The notes under the pieces: generated by a model
Seen by the model: the letters and a program-made list of their open reading frames with translations, nothing else
Database searches by the model: none
What the model was told of the DNA's origin: nothing
From: Oceanobacillus kimchii X50
GTDB lineage: Bacteria > Bacillota > Bacilli > Bacillales > Amphibacillaceae
Direction: 5' to 3'
Assembly (NCBI RefSeq): GCF_000340475.1
Contig: NZ_CM001792.1
Span: forward strand, 1,386,659 to 1,450,658
DNA: 64,000 nt
Shown: positions 1 through 8,617 of the stretch, piece after piece
How positions within the stretch are numbered: the first letter of the stretch is position 1
Layout of the letters: the number at the start of each line of letters is the position of its first letter
Position numbers and translations under genes: made by a program

Positions 1-264
1 GATAACAAACTCGGGGACAATTCGGTGGAAAGTTAATCCATCATAAAATCCATCTTCAATTAGAGAAATAAAATTAGTTACTGTGTTAGGAGCAATATCG
101 GGATAAAGTTCTATGGTAATAGTTTGTCCATTTTCCATTGTAATTGTAGCTATCGGGTTATCATCCGATTGAGTATCTTCGCTCGGTGTTTCTTCAGTAT
201 CAGAGCATGCTGATAAAAGAAAAGTAATCATTAGTATTATTATAAATAGATATCTTTGCTTCAT
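1..264 (-). CDS. Cyclophilin-type peptidyl-prolyl isomerase lipoprotein (C-terminus cut by window edge)
   Basis: The first 88 residues of a gene read on the minus strand and truncated by the window start. Residues 1-20 form a lipoprotein signal peptide ending in the lipobox LSAC (lipidated Cys20), followed by a Ser/Asp/Glu/Thr-rich linker. From about residue 37 the cyclophilin fold begins: [17 protein letters not shown], then [11 protein letters not shown] and [12 protein letters not shown], which hold the conserved FHR of the PPIase active site. A good ribosome site (AAAGGAGA) precedes the ATG. It would act as a proline isomerase on the outer face of the membrane. The missing C-terminus prevents checking the rest of the active site. 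Confidence 0.88.
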   Translation of the reverse strand, partial: MKQRYLFIIILMITFLLSACSDTEETPSEDTQSDDNPIATITMENGQTITIELYPDIAPNTVTNFISLIEDGFYDGLTFHRIVPEFVI

Positions 265-462
265 TTTAGTTCTCCTTTATCTTTAATAATTGTCCAATGT
301 ATGTGATGACGGACGCTAACACTTGGATAAATATTGCTTACATAGTCTCACTTTAATGTCATTATAGCATGGATTTTTACATGATTGGAATTTAGAATGT
401 GCTTTAGTTTATCCCGTATGTATGGGATAGTAGTATCTCACTAAATGAAGTTTCGCTTTATA

Positions 463-1713
463 TTAAGCGTAGTGCCCACCAATTTTTTTGCTTCGTTCGA
501 TAGTGATCCCAGCTTGGGTATAACTTGATGCACGAAGGATGGAAGTGGATCCATATTTATCACGGATTGCATCCATGACATATCCAATATCATTTTTCTT
601 TGTACGATCTTCAAATAAATCCAGCTGTGTTTCTTGCTTGTCTCTAAGGTTGGTTAGTGTTACATATACGTGACGAACCATACTTTTACCATCGTAAAAT
701 TTATTAAATAGCTGCATGCAAATATCATAGACATCTAAGGTAATGTTTGTTGGAAGATCAATGGATTGTGATCGAGAAAATCCTCCGCCGGTTTCTTTTG
801 AATAAGAAATTCCTAAATGAATGGTCCTACCTGATTTATTTGCTGTACGTGCTCTTCGACATACTTCTTCGCAGAGGTCGAGAATACAGTAAGGAATATC
901 TTCTTTTGTATAATCGCGTAGCAAAGATATACCATGGCCAAAACCCTTTTGTTCTTGTTTTGAAAAATCTCCGAACACAGGACTTAAATCAATTCCCCAC
1001 GCATGCCAATAAAGTTGCTCCCCCATTACTCCGAATCGTTTCTTTAAATGGTCAAGATTATAATTAGCAAGCTGACCTAACGTAATAATTCCCATTCGAT
1101 TCAAATTTCGCTTCATTCGTCCGCCAATTCCCCAGATGGATTCAATCGGATGAGGCCAAAGTTTTTCTTCTACATCTTCATACGTACATTCTGCAATTCC
1201 TTGTTTCTTTGCATGAAGATCCATGACAACTTTAGCTAAAAATTTATTATCTCCAATTCCAATGGAACAAGTAATGCCAAAGGAATCTAAAATATCCGCT
1301 TTTATTTTTTTCGCAATTTCTTCTCGCGTTCCAAATAAGTGTTGTAAACCGTTGACTGTAATCCACACTTCGTCTACAGAATAAGGATGAATAGCTTCCA
1401 AAGGTGCATATTGCTGCAGTAAATCAGTAATTTGTAAAGACATGTGTATATAATCCGCCATATGGGCAGGGACAATATGAATTTCCGGGTCATCTGGTAA
1501 TTCAAAAAAACGACTTACATTACTTATTCCATAACGTCGCTTTAACTCAGGAGAAGCGGCAAGTACAATACTCCCTGATCGATTTGGATCGCCAACAACA
1601 GCAAGCATTACTTTCATTGGATCTAAATTGAGTTTGACTGCTTCCACGCTCGCATAAAATGAACGCATGTCGATACATAGAACATCATTACGTGGATAAC
1701 TGGAATAATCCAT
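463..1713 (-). CDS. Y-family DNA polymerase, UvrX/YqjW type
   Basis: A 416-residue lesion-bypass polymerase. The N-terminus has the catalytic motif IDMRSFYASVEAV and the palm acidic pair is in SVDEVW; a helix-hairpin-helix thumb (IWGIGGRMKRNLNRMGI) and a little-finger domain follow. The family usually adds error-prone synthesis opposite damage. I chose the second ATG (1713): the first lies directly against the AAAGG ribosome site, the second has 9-nt spacing. A LexA-type box lies 19 bases upstream, so SOS induction is likely. Relatives occur on chromosomes (YqjW) and on phages (UvrX); nothing here looks like phage, so I favour a YqjW-type housekeeping copy. It is monocistronic. Confidence 0.9.
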   Translation of the reverse strand: MDYSSYPRNDVLCIDMRSFYASVEAVKLNLDPMKVMLAVVGDPNRSGSIVLAASPELKRRYGISNVSRFFELPDDPEIHIVPAHMADYIHMSLQITDLLQQYAPLEAIHPYSVDEVWITVNGLQHLFGTREEIAKKIKADILDSFGITCSIGIGDNKFLAKVVMDLHAKKQGIAECTYEDVEEKLWPHPIESIWGIGGRMKRNLNRMGIITLGQLANYNLDHLKKRFGVMGEQLYWHAWGIDLSPVFGDFSKQEQKGFGHGISLLRDYTKEDIPYCILDLCEEVCRRARTANKSGRTIHLGISYSKETGGGFSRSQSIDLPTNITLDVYDICMQLFNKFYDGKSMVRHVYVTLTNLRDKQETQLDLFEDRTKKNDIGYVMDAIRDKYGSTSILRASSYTQAGITIERSKKIGGHYA

Positions 1714-1731
1714 GATTATCATCCTTTCATA

Positions 1732-1745
1732 AGAACGTATGTTCT
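1732..1745 (-). promoter_or_regulatory. LexA (SOS) box upstream of the Y-family polymerase
   Basis: The sequence AGAACGTATGTTCT fits the Bacillus LexA consensus CGAAC-RNRY-GTTCG in every core position; only the outermost bases differ. It sits just ahead of the polymerase ribosome site, where a repressor would block transcription. A second inverted pair, GTTCT...AGAAC (1741-1759), overlaps it and could be a weaker half-site pairing. Confidence 0.8.
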
Positions 1746-1811
1746 ATTATATGTAGAACAATAAAAAATAACAATGGAAATTTGTTACAGGGAAATAACA
1801 AGAAATAAAAA

Positions 1812-1845
1812 AAGGATGCAGGAAGCATCCTTCAATCCGACATAC
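1812..1845 (-). terminator. Rho-independent terminator of the small YjcZ gene
   Basis: Stem AAGGATGC / GCATCCTT (1812-1819 with 1825-1832) and a 5-base loop. Read on the minus strand it is followed by a run of T (TTTTTTTATTTC, 1811 downward), so it ends transcripts from the gene at 1891-1986. Confidence 0.6.
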
Positions 1846-1890
1846 GAGAGGAGGAAAGAATTTTTAATCATGAAGAGGGGTTCGATTTTA

Positions 1891-1986
1891 CTAGTACCAG
1901 TAAGAGCCGCCGACAATGATAAGCAAAATAAATAATACTACCAAAAAAGTAAAGCCAAATTCACCACGTTTTTCATATTCGCTCAT
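1891..1986 (-). CDS. YjcZ-family sporulation membrane peptide (31 aa)
   Basis: A 31-residue peptide, MSEYEKRGEFGFTFLVVLFI followed by LLIIVGGSYWY. The single transmembrane helix with LFILLIIVG is the signature of the YjcZ tiny sporulation proteins of Bacillus. A near-perfect ribosome site (AGGAGGTGG) precedes the ATG and a terminator follows. Expression is probably in the spore-forming cell, by family analogy; no promoter was assigned. It differs from the Gly/Tyr-rich relative at 26070-26189 in lacking the glycine head. Confidence 0.85.
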   Translation of the reverse strand: MSEYEKRGEFGFTFLVVLFILLIIVGGSYWY

Positions 1987-2217
1987 ACTTACCACCTCCT
2001 ACGATATATGGCTATTATATGTGCGGAAATAAAGAACAGGGAGGGCCGATTCACTAGTCATGGACATAAAAATTACAAGAAAAGTGTAGATCATCCGTTT
2101 AGCACCATATGAATTAAGACCCGCATAAGTTTACGATTAAAAAGGAATCTCATTGGTTTCTGTAGAAATATAATTAAATAAAGGTATGTTTTTCACTTGA
2201 GAACAGGAGTGGGAGTA

Positions 2218-3588
2218 ATGGAAGAGCTTTTAACATATATCAGTAAACAGAAAAAATGGGCAGGTGGGATACTTGGTCTTAGTATTCGTTCTGCAGACAC
2301 GGGAGATATTTATCTAAGTCATAATGGAGATATTCGACTGCATCCAGCTTCGAATATGAAGATCCTAACTACTGTAGCTGCTTTACGAATATTAGGACCG
2401 GACTATAAATTTTCGACGGAGATAAGATTGGACGGAAAACTTGTTGGGGATGTGTGGGAAGGAGATGTCTATATCGTTGGCAAAGGTGATCCTACCTTGC
2501 AAATTAATGATTATCAGAAGTTTGCAGCTATTCTCTACAAGTATGGTATCAGAACAATTACAGGTAGAATTATTGGGGATGATACATGGTACGATGATAT
2601 ACGTTTATCGGAAGATTTAATTTGGTCGGATGCACAATATTATTATGGAGCGGAAGTATCAGCATTAACAATATCGCCTGACGAGGATTATGATACTGGA
2701 TCTGTAAAAATTATTATTCAACCGAGTCAATTGGGTGAACCACCTCAATATCGACTATATCCTAACACATCTTATGTCACCATAGAGAACCATGCGGTTA
2801 CCGTAGCTCAAGCTGAAGAAGAAGAATTGTGTATTACTAGAGAACATGGTGGTAACCATATTTATATGAAAGGAAACATCGGTGTTGATCATGACGTAAG
2901 GCAAGAATGGATGGCTGTATGGAGATCGACGGATTATGTAGTAGATACATTTGTTCAAACATTAAAAGAAATGGGAATAACGATTAAAGGAAAATCTAAA
3001 ACAGGAAAAGCCGTTCCAAACAACACCATGTGTATATGTAAACATTCTTCTCCAAAATTAGCAGAGATCTTAATTCCATTTATGAAATTAAGTAATAATG
3101 GAATTGGAGAAATACTTGTAAAAGAAATGGGGCGTTTTGTATATGGAGAAGGTACATGGGATGCAGGATTAAAGGTAGTAAAAGAACAAATTCAATCCTA
3201 TGGAGTAAATATGGAAACATTGCAAATTAAGGACGGTTCAGGAATCTCGCACAGTAATTTGTTACCCGCAAATGAGTTGTCCAAATTATTATATCGAATT
3301 CAATCGGAAAAATGGTTTCCTTTGCTGTTAGATACTCTACCTGTAGCAGGCGAGCAAAATCGAATGGTGGGCGGGACTTTACGAGAACGTATGAAAGGAT
3401 TTTCTGTCAAAGCGAAGACCGGAACAATAGAAGGAGTAAGTACTTTATCTGGGTATATTAATGTGAAGACTGAGCAAAGGGTGATCTTCTCAATCTTGTT
3501 GAATAATTTAATTGATGAAGAAATAGGTAAAGAGATTGAGGATGAAATAATCGCTTACATACATGCACATGATAGTGCAAAGGTATAG
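2218..3588 (+). CDS. D-alanyl-D-alanine carboxypeptidase/endopeptidase, S13 family (PBP4/DacB-DacC type)
   Basis: A 456-residue penicillin-binding protein. The three catalytic motifs are present: SNMK (Ser45-Lys48), SNN (292-294) and KTG (400-402). The long insert between the first and second motifs is typical of family S13, which trims D-Ala from peptidoglycan stem peptides or cuts cross-links outside the cell. The ATG at 2218 has AGGAG at 8-nt spacing; a TTG at 2197 is also in frame but poorly placed. No signal peptide is encoded from either start and an in-frame stop at 2179 excludes a longer one. This is odd for an exported enzyme: the N-terminus starts almost at the catalytic fold. Confidence 0.9.
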   Translation: MEELLTYISKQKKWAGGILGLSIRSADTGDIYLSHNGDIRLHPASNMKILTTVAALRILGPDYKFSTEIRLDGKLVGDVWEGDVYIVGKGDPTLQINDYQKFAAILYKYGIRTITGRIIGDDTWYDDIRLSEDLIWSDAQYYYGAEVSALTISPDEDYDTGSVKIIIQPSQLGEPPQYRLYPNTSYVTIENHAVTVAQAEEEELCITREHGGNHIYMKGNIGVDHDVRQEWMAVWRSTDYVVDTFVQTLKEMGITIKGKSKTGKAVPNNTMCICKHSSPKLAEILIPFMKLSNNGIGEILVKEMGRFVYGEGTWDAGLKVVKEQIQSYGVNMETLQIKDGSGISHSNLLPANELSKLLYRIQSEKWFPLLLDTLPVAGEQNRMVGGTLRERMKGFSVKAKTGTIEGVSTLSGYINVKTEQRVIFSILLNNLIDEEIGKEIEDEIIAYIHAHDSAKV

Positions 3589-3600
3589 TGAGTAAAAAAT

Positions 3601-3625
3601 AGTAGTGAAATAATTTTCCACTACT
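3601..3625 (+). terminator. Hairpin downstream of the S13 peptidase
   Basis: Inverted repeat AGTAGTG / CACTACT around an AT-rich loop, 12 bases after the stop codon. The T-tail is short (TTTACC), so termination may be weak. Confidence 0.4.
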
Positions 3626-3717
3626 TTACCATAATTTTACCACATTTCAGTGATAAGGTTTAGATGTAGGATACTAGATGTCCTTTTTAGAATGTCAAAA
3701 AAATAAGGAGAATGAAC

Positions 3718-4125
3718 ATGACAGTCAATATATATGGAGCATCTTGTTCATCAACCAGAAAAGCTCGACAATGGTTTAAAAAACACGGAATAGCTTATAA
3801 AGAAAGAAATATATTAAGACAACCTTTAACAATTAACGAATTACAAGAAATTTTACGGATGACGGTAGAAGGTACAGATGAGATTATTTCTACACGTTCA
3901 AAAATATTTAAGGAACTTAATTTAAACTTGGAAGAATTACCATTACAGACCTTGTTAGAATTAATCCACGAACACCCCAGATTATTAAAAAGTCCGATAT
4001 TAATGGATGAAAAACGTTTTCAAGTAGGTTATCACGAGGACGATATACGACAATTCCTGCCAAGAAAGACAAGGGAACATTTATGGTTGCAGTGGAAATT
4101 AGATTTAGGGCTCGTAAAGGGCTAA
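3718..4125 (+). CDS. Spx/ArsC-family regulator with a single N-terminal cysteine
   Basis: A 135-residue Spx paralogue. Spx proteins bind the alpha C-terminal domain of RNA polymerase and redirect transcription under thiol stress. The alignment is colinear with B. subtilis Spx: Cys10, Gly52 (alpha-CTD contact), TDEIISTR ending at Arg60, and DEKR ending at residue 100. The redox switch is altered: Spx has C10-T-S-C13, this protein has C10-S-S-T13, so no intramolecular disulfide can form. Arg92 of Spx is Ser here. The second ATG is used because AAGGAG lies 7 nt before it, and this start also restores Cys10 numbering. A strong terminator follows. It may act as a constitutive or differently sensed Spx-like factor. 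Confidence 0.88.
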   Translation: MTVNIYGASCSSTRKARQWFKKHGIAYKERNILRQPLTINELQEILRMTVEGTDEIISTRSKIFKELNLNLEELPLQTLLELIHEHPRLLKSPILMDEKRFQVGYHEDDIRQFLPRKTREHLWLQWKLDLGLVKG

Positions 4126-4138
4126 TGTAAGTAAATAA

Positions 4139-4183
4139 AAAGGGATGAAGAATCGTAGAAGCGGTTTTTCATCCTTTTTTTTT
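4139..4183 (+). terminator. Terminator of the Spx-like gene
   Basis: Stem GGATGAA (4143-4149) / TTCATCC (4168-4174) followed by nine T residues. Confidence 0.8.
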
Positions 4184-4339
4184 GGGTGAAAAGGAAGCGG
4201 AGACTGCACCTCTTAAACAAAATTTTTTTATAGATGTCGAATCTGAAAAAAAGATTTGAAAAAAATGGCGATTTAGGCTTACAATAGGAAAGAGTGCAAC
4301 TAGATATATACATATAGTCTAAAATAGGAGCGGAAAGAT

Positions 4340-5095
4340 GTGAGGAATAAAAAATTACTTTTTGTAAATCTCGGGATCCTTTTTGCCTTTATGGTCGTTG
4401 TTATTATTGGGATTTCAAGAGTGAACGCAACAACGGAAGAAGAACAACCATCTATTAGCAAAAGCAAACGAGAGAATCAATCCACGCAAATGTCCGGACT
4501 ATCTCAATTAAGTAAAAAAGTTGTCTTTTCAGGAAAAGAGATATATAAACCACGCAATTTATTAGAACGAGGAGATAATGGATCATTCGTGTTAAATTCT
4601 GGAAATGTAAAAGAAGCGTCAACAGAAGGTGACGAAGTGGAAGTGCCGACTGGTAATACACATAATAGTAATTTGAATCAATCCAACAAACAAGTTACCA
4701 TTGAAACCCATTCTGCTAGTTCTAGTAATGAAAGTAACCGTTCGGGGTCTAGTAATGTGAAGGAAACAACGTCATCATCTCCTAACGCTGAGAAAAAAGA
4801 TGATACTAAACCGAAAAACAAAGACTCGAATACTGGTACTGATAAAAATAAAGGCAAGGGTGAAGAAAAGGGAGAAAACAAGGATAAAACTGATCAAAAA
4901 GAAAAACCAGAAGGCGAGAAAGATGGAGAAAACGGAACTAGTAAACCAAACCCGGATATTCCCCCAAAAGAGGAAGCGCCAGATGGTGATAATGAAGAAG
5001 AGAAGGATCCAGATCAAGTAGAAGACCCTGAACAAGAAAATGAACCTGGGGATGGTGGGCAGGATCCAAACCCTCGCCCTCAAACTTCTAAATAA
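4340..5095 (+). CDS. Membrane-anchored or secreted low-complexity protein of unknown function
   Basis: 251 residues starting at GTG with AGGAG at 9-nt spacing (an ATG two bases earlier runs straight into TGA). Residues 8-29 are one hydrophobic segment, without a lipobox, that could be a signal anchor. The rest has no recognisable fold: a Ser/Asn-rich stretch (about 110-155), a Lys/Asp/Glu-rich stretch, then a Pro/Glu/Asp tail with PDIPPKEEAPDGD and DPNPRPQTSK. There is no LPXTG. The composition suggests an extended, highly charged external tail; function is unknown. It stands alone between two terminated units. Confidence 0.7.
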   Translation: MRNKKLLFVNLGILFAFMVVVIIGISRVNATTEEEQPSISKSKRENQSTQMSGLSQLSKKVVFSGKEIYKPRNLLERGDNGSFVLNSGNVKEASTEGDEVEVPTGNTHNSNLNQSNKQVTIETHSASSSNESNRSGSSNVKETTSSSPNAEKKDDTKPKNKDSNTGTDKNKGKGEEKGENKDKTDQKEKPEGEKDGENGTSKPNPDIPPKEEAPDGDNEEEKDPDQVEDPEQENEPGDGGQDPNPRPQTSK

Positions 5096-5231
5096 AGAAT
5101 AATATATGTAAGTCGTATTAAACGATATTTACAATATTAATAAGGAAAATTAGCCTATTCTAAAAAAATTTGATATTATATTTTTATGGAGTAATAAGTT
5201 TCTATACGTTTGTAGAATGAATTACTATAGA

Positions 5232-5245
5232 TGATAGCGCTTATA
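5232..5245 (+). promoter_or_regulatory. Candidate cre (CcpA) site upstream of the NADH dehydrogenase
   Basis: TGATAGCGCTTATA matches the degenerate cre consensus TGWNANCGNTNWCA at every fixed position except the penultimate C. It lies about 50 bases before the start codon, suggesting carbon-source control. No experimental support is available. Confidence 0.35.
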
Positions 5246-5293
5246 CTACTTTTATGTTATTTATAGAATGATGGAAAGGAATGAAAATGATTT

Positions 5294-6502
5294 ATGAGTA
5301 AGCCAAAAGTTGTTGTACTTGGAGCTGGCTATGCAGGACTTGTTGCAACAAGACGTTTAACACAAAAATTATCAGCAGATGAAGCTGAAATTGTACTTAT
5401 TAACAAACATAATTATCATTACGAGAGCACATGGTTACATGAAGTAGCAGCAGGTACGATTAATCCGAACCAAGCTCGTTTTATGTTAACTGATGCTGTT
5501 AATCCAAAGCGCGTTCGTTTAATTTATGACACTGTAACTGAGGTGAATCGGGATGAACAACGTGTTATTCTAGATAACAGTGAAGTGAGCTATGATTACT
5601 TAGTTTTTGCATTAGGATTTGTTTCTAACACATTTGGAATCCCAGGAATGGACGAGCACGCATTTGCAATTACAGATATTGATTCTAGTCGTCATATTGC
5701 AGAACATATTGAGTATCAGTTTGCTCAGTATTCCACAGATGAGAATAAAAATGATGATCAATTAACTATTCTAGTTGGTGGTGGCGGATTCACTGGTATA
5801 GAATTTGTTGGTGAATTAGCTGATAAGGTTCCAGAACTATGTCAAAAATATGATATTGACCGCAGTAAGGCAAGAATTATTAACGTTGAGGCTGCACCTT
5901 CTATCCTACCGGTATTTGATGACGATCTAGTATCTTATGCGAAGAAAGCCTTAGAAGATCGTGGAGTAGAATTCCGCATTGGAGCACCAATTAAAGAGTG
6001 CACGGAAGAAGGATTCATAGTTGGTGATGATAAAGAATTAATTAAAGCTGGTACGGTTGTATGGACCGGTGGAGTAACAGGTAACCCTGTACTTGCTAAA
6101 TCTGGTTATGAGTTATTTAAAGGTAAGGTTAATGTAGGTCCAGATCTTCGACCTGAAGGGGAAGAAAACGTATTTATCGTAGGTGATTGCTCATGGACAT
6201 TGGATCAGGAGACTGGCCGCCCGTATCCACCAACTGGACAATTAGCAACTCAAGAGGGTGCTCAAGTAGCAGAAAATATTTCAGCTCTTATTCGCAATCA
6301 ACCAATCCAAGATTTTGTTTACAGTAATAAAGGTACTGTAGCTTCTCTAGGATTATCAGATGGTATTGGTAATGTGTTAAACGGTAACAAACTTCGAGGG
6401 AAATCTGCGGCTGCAATGAAAAAAGTTGTTGACGACCGTTCACTATTCCTTGTAGGTGGACCAAAAGTGCTACTGAAGAAAGGTAAATTCCGTCCTTTCT
6501 AA
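5294..6502 (+). CDS. Type II NADH dehydrogenase (YumB-like)
   Basis: 402 residues, FAD-dependent membrane-associated oxidoreductase passing electrons from NADH to menaquinone without proton pumping. The N-terminal FAD dinucleotide fold is VVVLGAGYAGLVATRR, the NADH-binding fold is ILVGGGGFTGIEFVGELA (about 155-175), and the second FAD contact is FIVGDCSW. The end has the membrane-binding region with LKKGKFRPF, typical of the S. aureus/YumB type. Length agrees with the family. A cre-like site lies upstream, and a 32-residue peptide follows 66 bases downstream. Confidence 0.9.
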   Translation: MSKPKVVVLGAGYAGLVATRRLTQKLSADEAEIVLINKHNYHYESTWLHEVAAGTINPNQARFMLTDAVNPKRVRLIYDTVTEVNRDEQRVILDNSEVSYDYLVFALGFVSNTFGIPGMDEHAFAITDIDSSRHIAEHIEYQFAQYSTDENKNDDQLTILVGGGGFTGIEFVGELADKVPELCQKYDIDRSKARIINVEAAPSILPVFDDDLVSYAKKALEDRGVEFRIGAPIKECTEEGFIVGDDKELIKAGTVVWTGGVTGNPVLAKSGYELFKGKVNVGPDLRPEGEENVFIVGDCSWTLDQETGRPYPPTGQLATQEGAQVAENISALIRNQPIQDFVYSNKGTVASLGLSDGIGNVLNGNKLRGKSAAAMKKVVDDRSLFLVGGPKVLLKKGKFRPF

Positions 6503-6568
6503 TTGTTAAAAAGCTCTATAATAAAATCAAATAATGATAAAAAGCTCCATAGGGAGGTAAGGTTAAGT

Positions 6569-6667
6569 ATGAGAAAATTATTTTGCTATCTTTTACTTGT
6601 CGTGACAGCTTTAGTAGGGTATAGAGCTGCAAGTGAGTATTTAGAAGACAATCGTGATTTTAGATAA
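6569..6667 (+). CDS. Small hydrophobic peptide downstream of NADH dehydrogenase (32 aa)
   Basis: Encodes MRKLFCYLLLVVTALVGYRA, then ASEYLEDNRDFR. A hydrophobic N-terminal helix and charged tail suggest a small membrane protein facing the cytoplasm or a processed secreted peptide. A GGGAGG ribosome site lies upstream. Position after the dehydrogenase hints at co-transcription; the family was not recognised. Confidence 0.6.
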   Translation: MRKLFCYLLLVVTALVGYRAASEYLEDNRDFR

Positions 6668-6862
6668 AAACCTGTTAAGCCTCTTTTTTTACCTTGCATA
6701 CATGATAGTCAGTAATACTCGCACTTCAAAACGTTAAAATTTGAGTGAAAGGACGAGGAAGAACAAAAAACCTCCAAACTGGATAATGTTTCTCTTTATT
6801 GCTAGCAGTATTTTTACATAGAACATGATGGAAATCGCATACTACATTTGAGGTGGTATGAA

Positions 6863-7759
6863 ATGAAGGTATATTGTATGATTTTTTTTATTTGTCTTAT
6901 AATTATGGTTCCTAAGGTAACAAATGCTGGAATTATTGAACTGTATATTGATGAAAGAGAACGTGGGAACTTGGATTTAAATCAATATCAGCTTTTAGGA
7001 AATGAAGGATTTTTGAATTTACAGAAGTTATATTCATTTATGGATGAATTACAAAATGAAGTGTACACAGAACCAAAAGACGCTTACTATGATTCCGCTG
7101 GGCAACTAAAAATAGAAAAAGAAGGTTATACTCTAGATAGAGAAAGGTTCTTAGAGCTTATTTATCAAATTTATTACACGAAAAATACTGACAAAATAAC
7201 AGTCCCGACACGCCCTATTCATGCTAGGGTTAATCATGCACTATTACGAGAAATTAGTCAAAAACAAATTGGGTTTTATACTACTACATTTCGTGAAAGT
7301 AATAAACAGCGAGCAAATAATATTAAGTTAGCTACAGAGTCGATAAATAATACAGTATTGTTTCCGGGAGAAGTCTTTTCATTTAATGATACTGTTGGGG
7401 AACGTACAAGAGAAAGGGGATATCAAAAAGCTCCTGTTATTATCAAAGGTGAGCTAGATGAAGATATTGGAGGGGGAATATGTCAGGTATCATCAACATT
7501 ATTTAATGCAGTTGATTTAAAGGGAATACAGATAACAGAAAGGTATGCACATAGTAAGAGAGTTCCTTATGTTCCTCCAGGAAGAGATGCAACGGTAAGT
7601 TGGTGGGGACCTGACTTTGCATTTAAAAATTTATATAATGAGCCGTTATTAATTAGGGCAAGGTCGGAAAAAGGGAAGTTGTCTATTTTCGTTTATTCTT
7701 CAGAGAACATTGATCTTTTCAAAAAAGAGACCATGGATTTACAGACAAAAAATGAATGA
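6863..7759 (+). CDS. VanW-domain secreted protein
   Basis: 298 residues. Residues 1-22 are a signal peptide (hydrophobic run ending TNAG). The C-terminal half is a VanW domain: NNIKLATESINNTVLFPGE, FSFNDTVGERTRERGYQKAP, GGGICQVSSTLFNA with one cysteine, and the RYAHSKRVPYVPPGRDATV block. VanW proteins accompany glycopeptide-resistance clusters in enterococci and are frequent in spore formers; biochemical function is unknown. The N-terminal half has no recognised domain. ATG 6863 was chosen because GAGGTGG lies 8 nt before it; a TTG at 6848 lies upstream of that site. Confidence 0.85.
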   Translation: MKVYCMIFFICLIIMVPKVTNAGIIELYIDERERGNLDLNQYQLLGNEGFLNLQKLYSFMDELQNEVYTEPKDAYYDSAGQLKIEKEGYTLDRERFLELIYQIYYTKNTDKITVPTRPIHARVNHALLREISQKQIGFYTTTFRESNKQRANNIKLATESINNTVLFPGEVFSFNDTVGERTRERGYQKAPVIIKGELDEDIGGGICQVSSTLFNAVDLKGIQITERYAHSKRVPYVPPGRDATVSWWGPDFAFKNLYNEPLLIRARSEKGKLSIFVYSSENIDLFKKETMDLQTKNE

Positions 7760-7762
7760 GGA

Positions 7763-7807
7763 AAAACCACATGAATGAAGATATAAACCTTAATCATGTG
7801 GTTTTTT
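7763..7807. terminator. Bidirectional terminator between the VanW and YceI genes
   Basis: Stem AAAACCACATGA / TCATGTGGTTTT, with T-runs available on both strands, between two convergent genes. Confidence 0.8.
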
Positions 7808-7841
7808 GGTAATTAATTTTAGTGTATTTATTTAATATTTC

Positions 7842-8378
7842 TTATTCAGCTTTGTGAAGCTCTAACTCAAAGTTAATATTTACGTCTTCTCCAACCAGTA
7901 CGCCACCAGTTTCTACTGCAGCATTCCAAGTAAGTCCAAACTCTTTACGATTAATCTTAGTGGAACCACTGAAACCTGCCACTGTGGAGCCGCTCATTGG
8001 ATCTTTGCTTTGACCTTCAAATGAAACGTCTAATTTTACTGGTTTTGTAGTGCCTTTTAAAGTTAAGTCACCAGTAACTTCATAATTAGATCCAGAAGTC
8101 TTATTTATATCTGTCGCTACAAAAGTAATTTTTGGATAATTTTCTGCATCAAAAAAGTCAGCAGAGCGTAAATGGTCATCACGGTCTTTATTACGTGTGT
8201 TGATGCTGTTAGTATCAATTACAAATTCAATTTTTGCATCTGTTAAGTCTTCAACATCTGCTTCGATAGTAGCCTCAAACTGATCAAAAGTACCTTTCGC
8301 TTTTGAAATCATCATGTGTTTTACTGAGAAACCAATTTCACTATGTGCTTGATCGACATTCCAATTTGTTTTTGCCAT
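7842..8378 (-). CDS. YceI-family lipocalin-like protein
   Basis: 178 residues without a signal peptide. The family forms a beta-barrel that binds isoprenoid or polyisoprenoid lipids. Diagnostic segments are WNVDQAHSEIGFSVKHMMIS at the start, FFDAENYPKITF in the middle, and VAGFSGSTKINRKEFGLTWN near the end. The second ATG (8378) is used since the first lies within the AGGATG ribosome site. In Firmicutes these are often cytosolic; the ligand here is unknown. Confidence 0.9.
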   Translation of the reverse strand: MAKTNWNVDQAHSEIGFSVKHMMISKAKGTFDQFEATIEADVEDLTDAKIEFVIDTNSINTRNKDRDDHLRSADFFDAENYPKITFVATDINKTSGSNYEVTGDLTLKGTTKPVKLDVSFEGQSKDPMSGSTVAGFSGSTKINRKEFGLTWNAAVETGGVLVGEDVNINFELELHKAE

Positions 8379-8617
8379 TCTTAACATCCTCTCGAATAAT
8401 GATTATTTTATACTAACTTACTTTATGTTACTAAGTGTAAAATAATTAACTATTAAAGTCAAGTATCTTTAATTAAAAATATAAGTTTGTAATTTCCTAT
8501 TTTTAGTATTTTTCCCTATAACTATTAAAATAAACACGCTGACTGGTTGGTAGCCGTTACAAAAACATCGGGATTTGAAAATAATGGAATATAAGGTTTA
8601 CAAGGGGGTTATAAAAA

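Noticed and set aside
4775..5083. 102-codon minus-strand frame, rich in Phe and Ile
   Set aside because: Antisense to the charged low-complexity tail of the 4340-5095 gene; composition is that of a reverse-complemented Lys/Glu stretch and no ribosome site exists.
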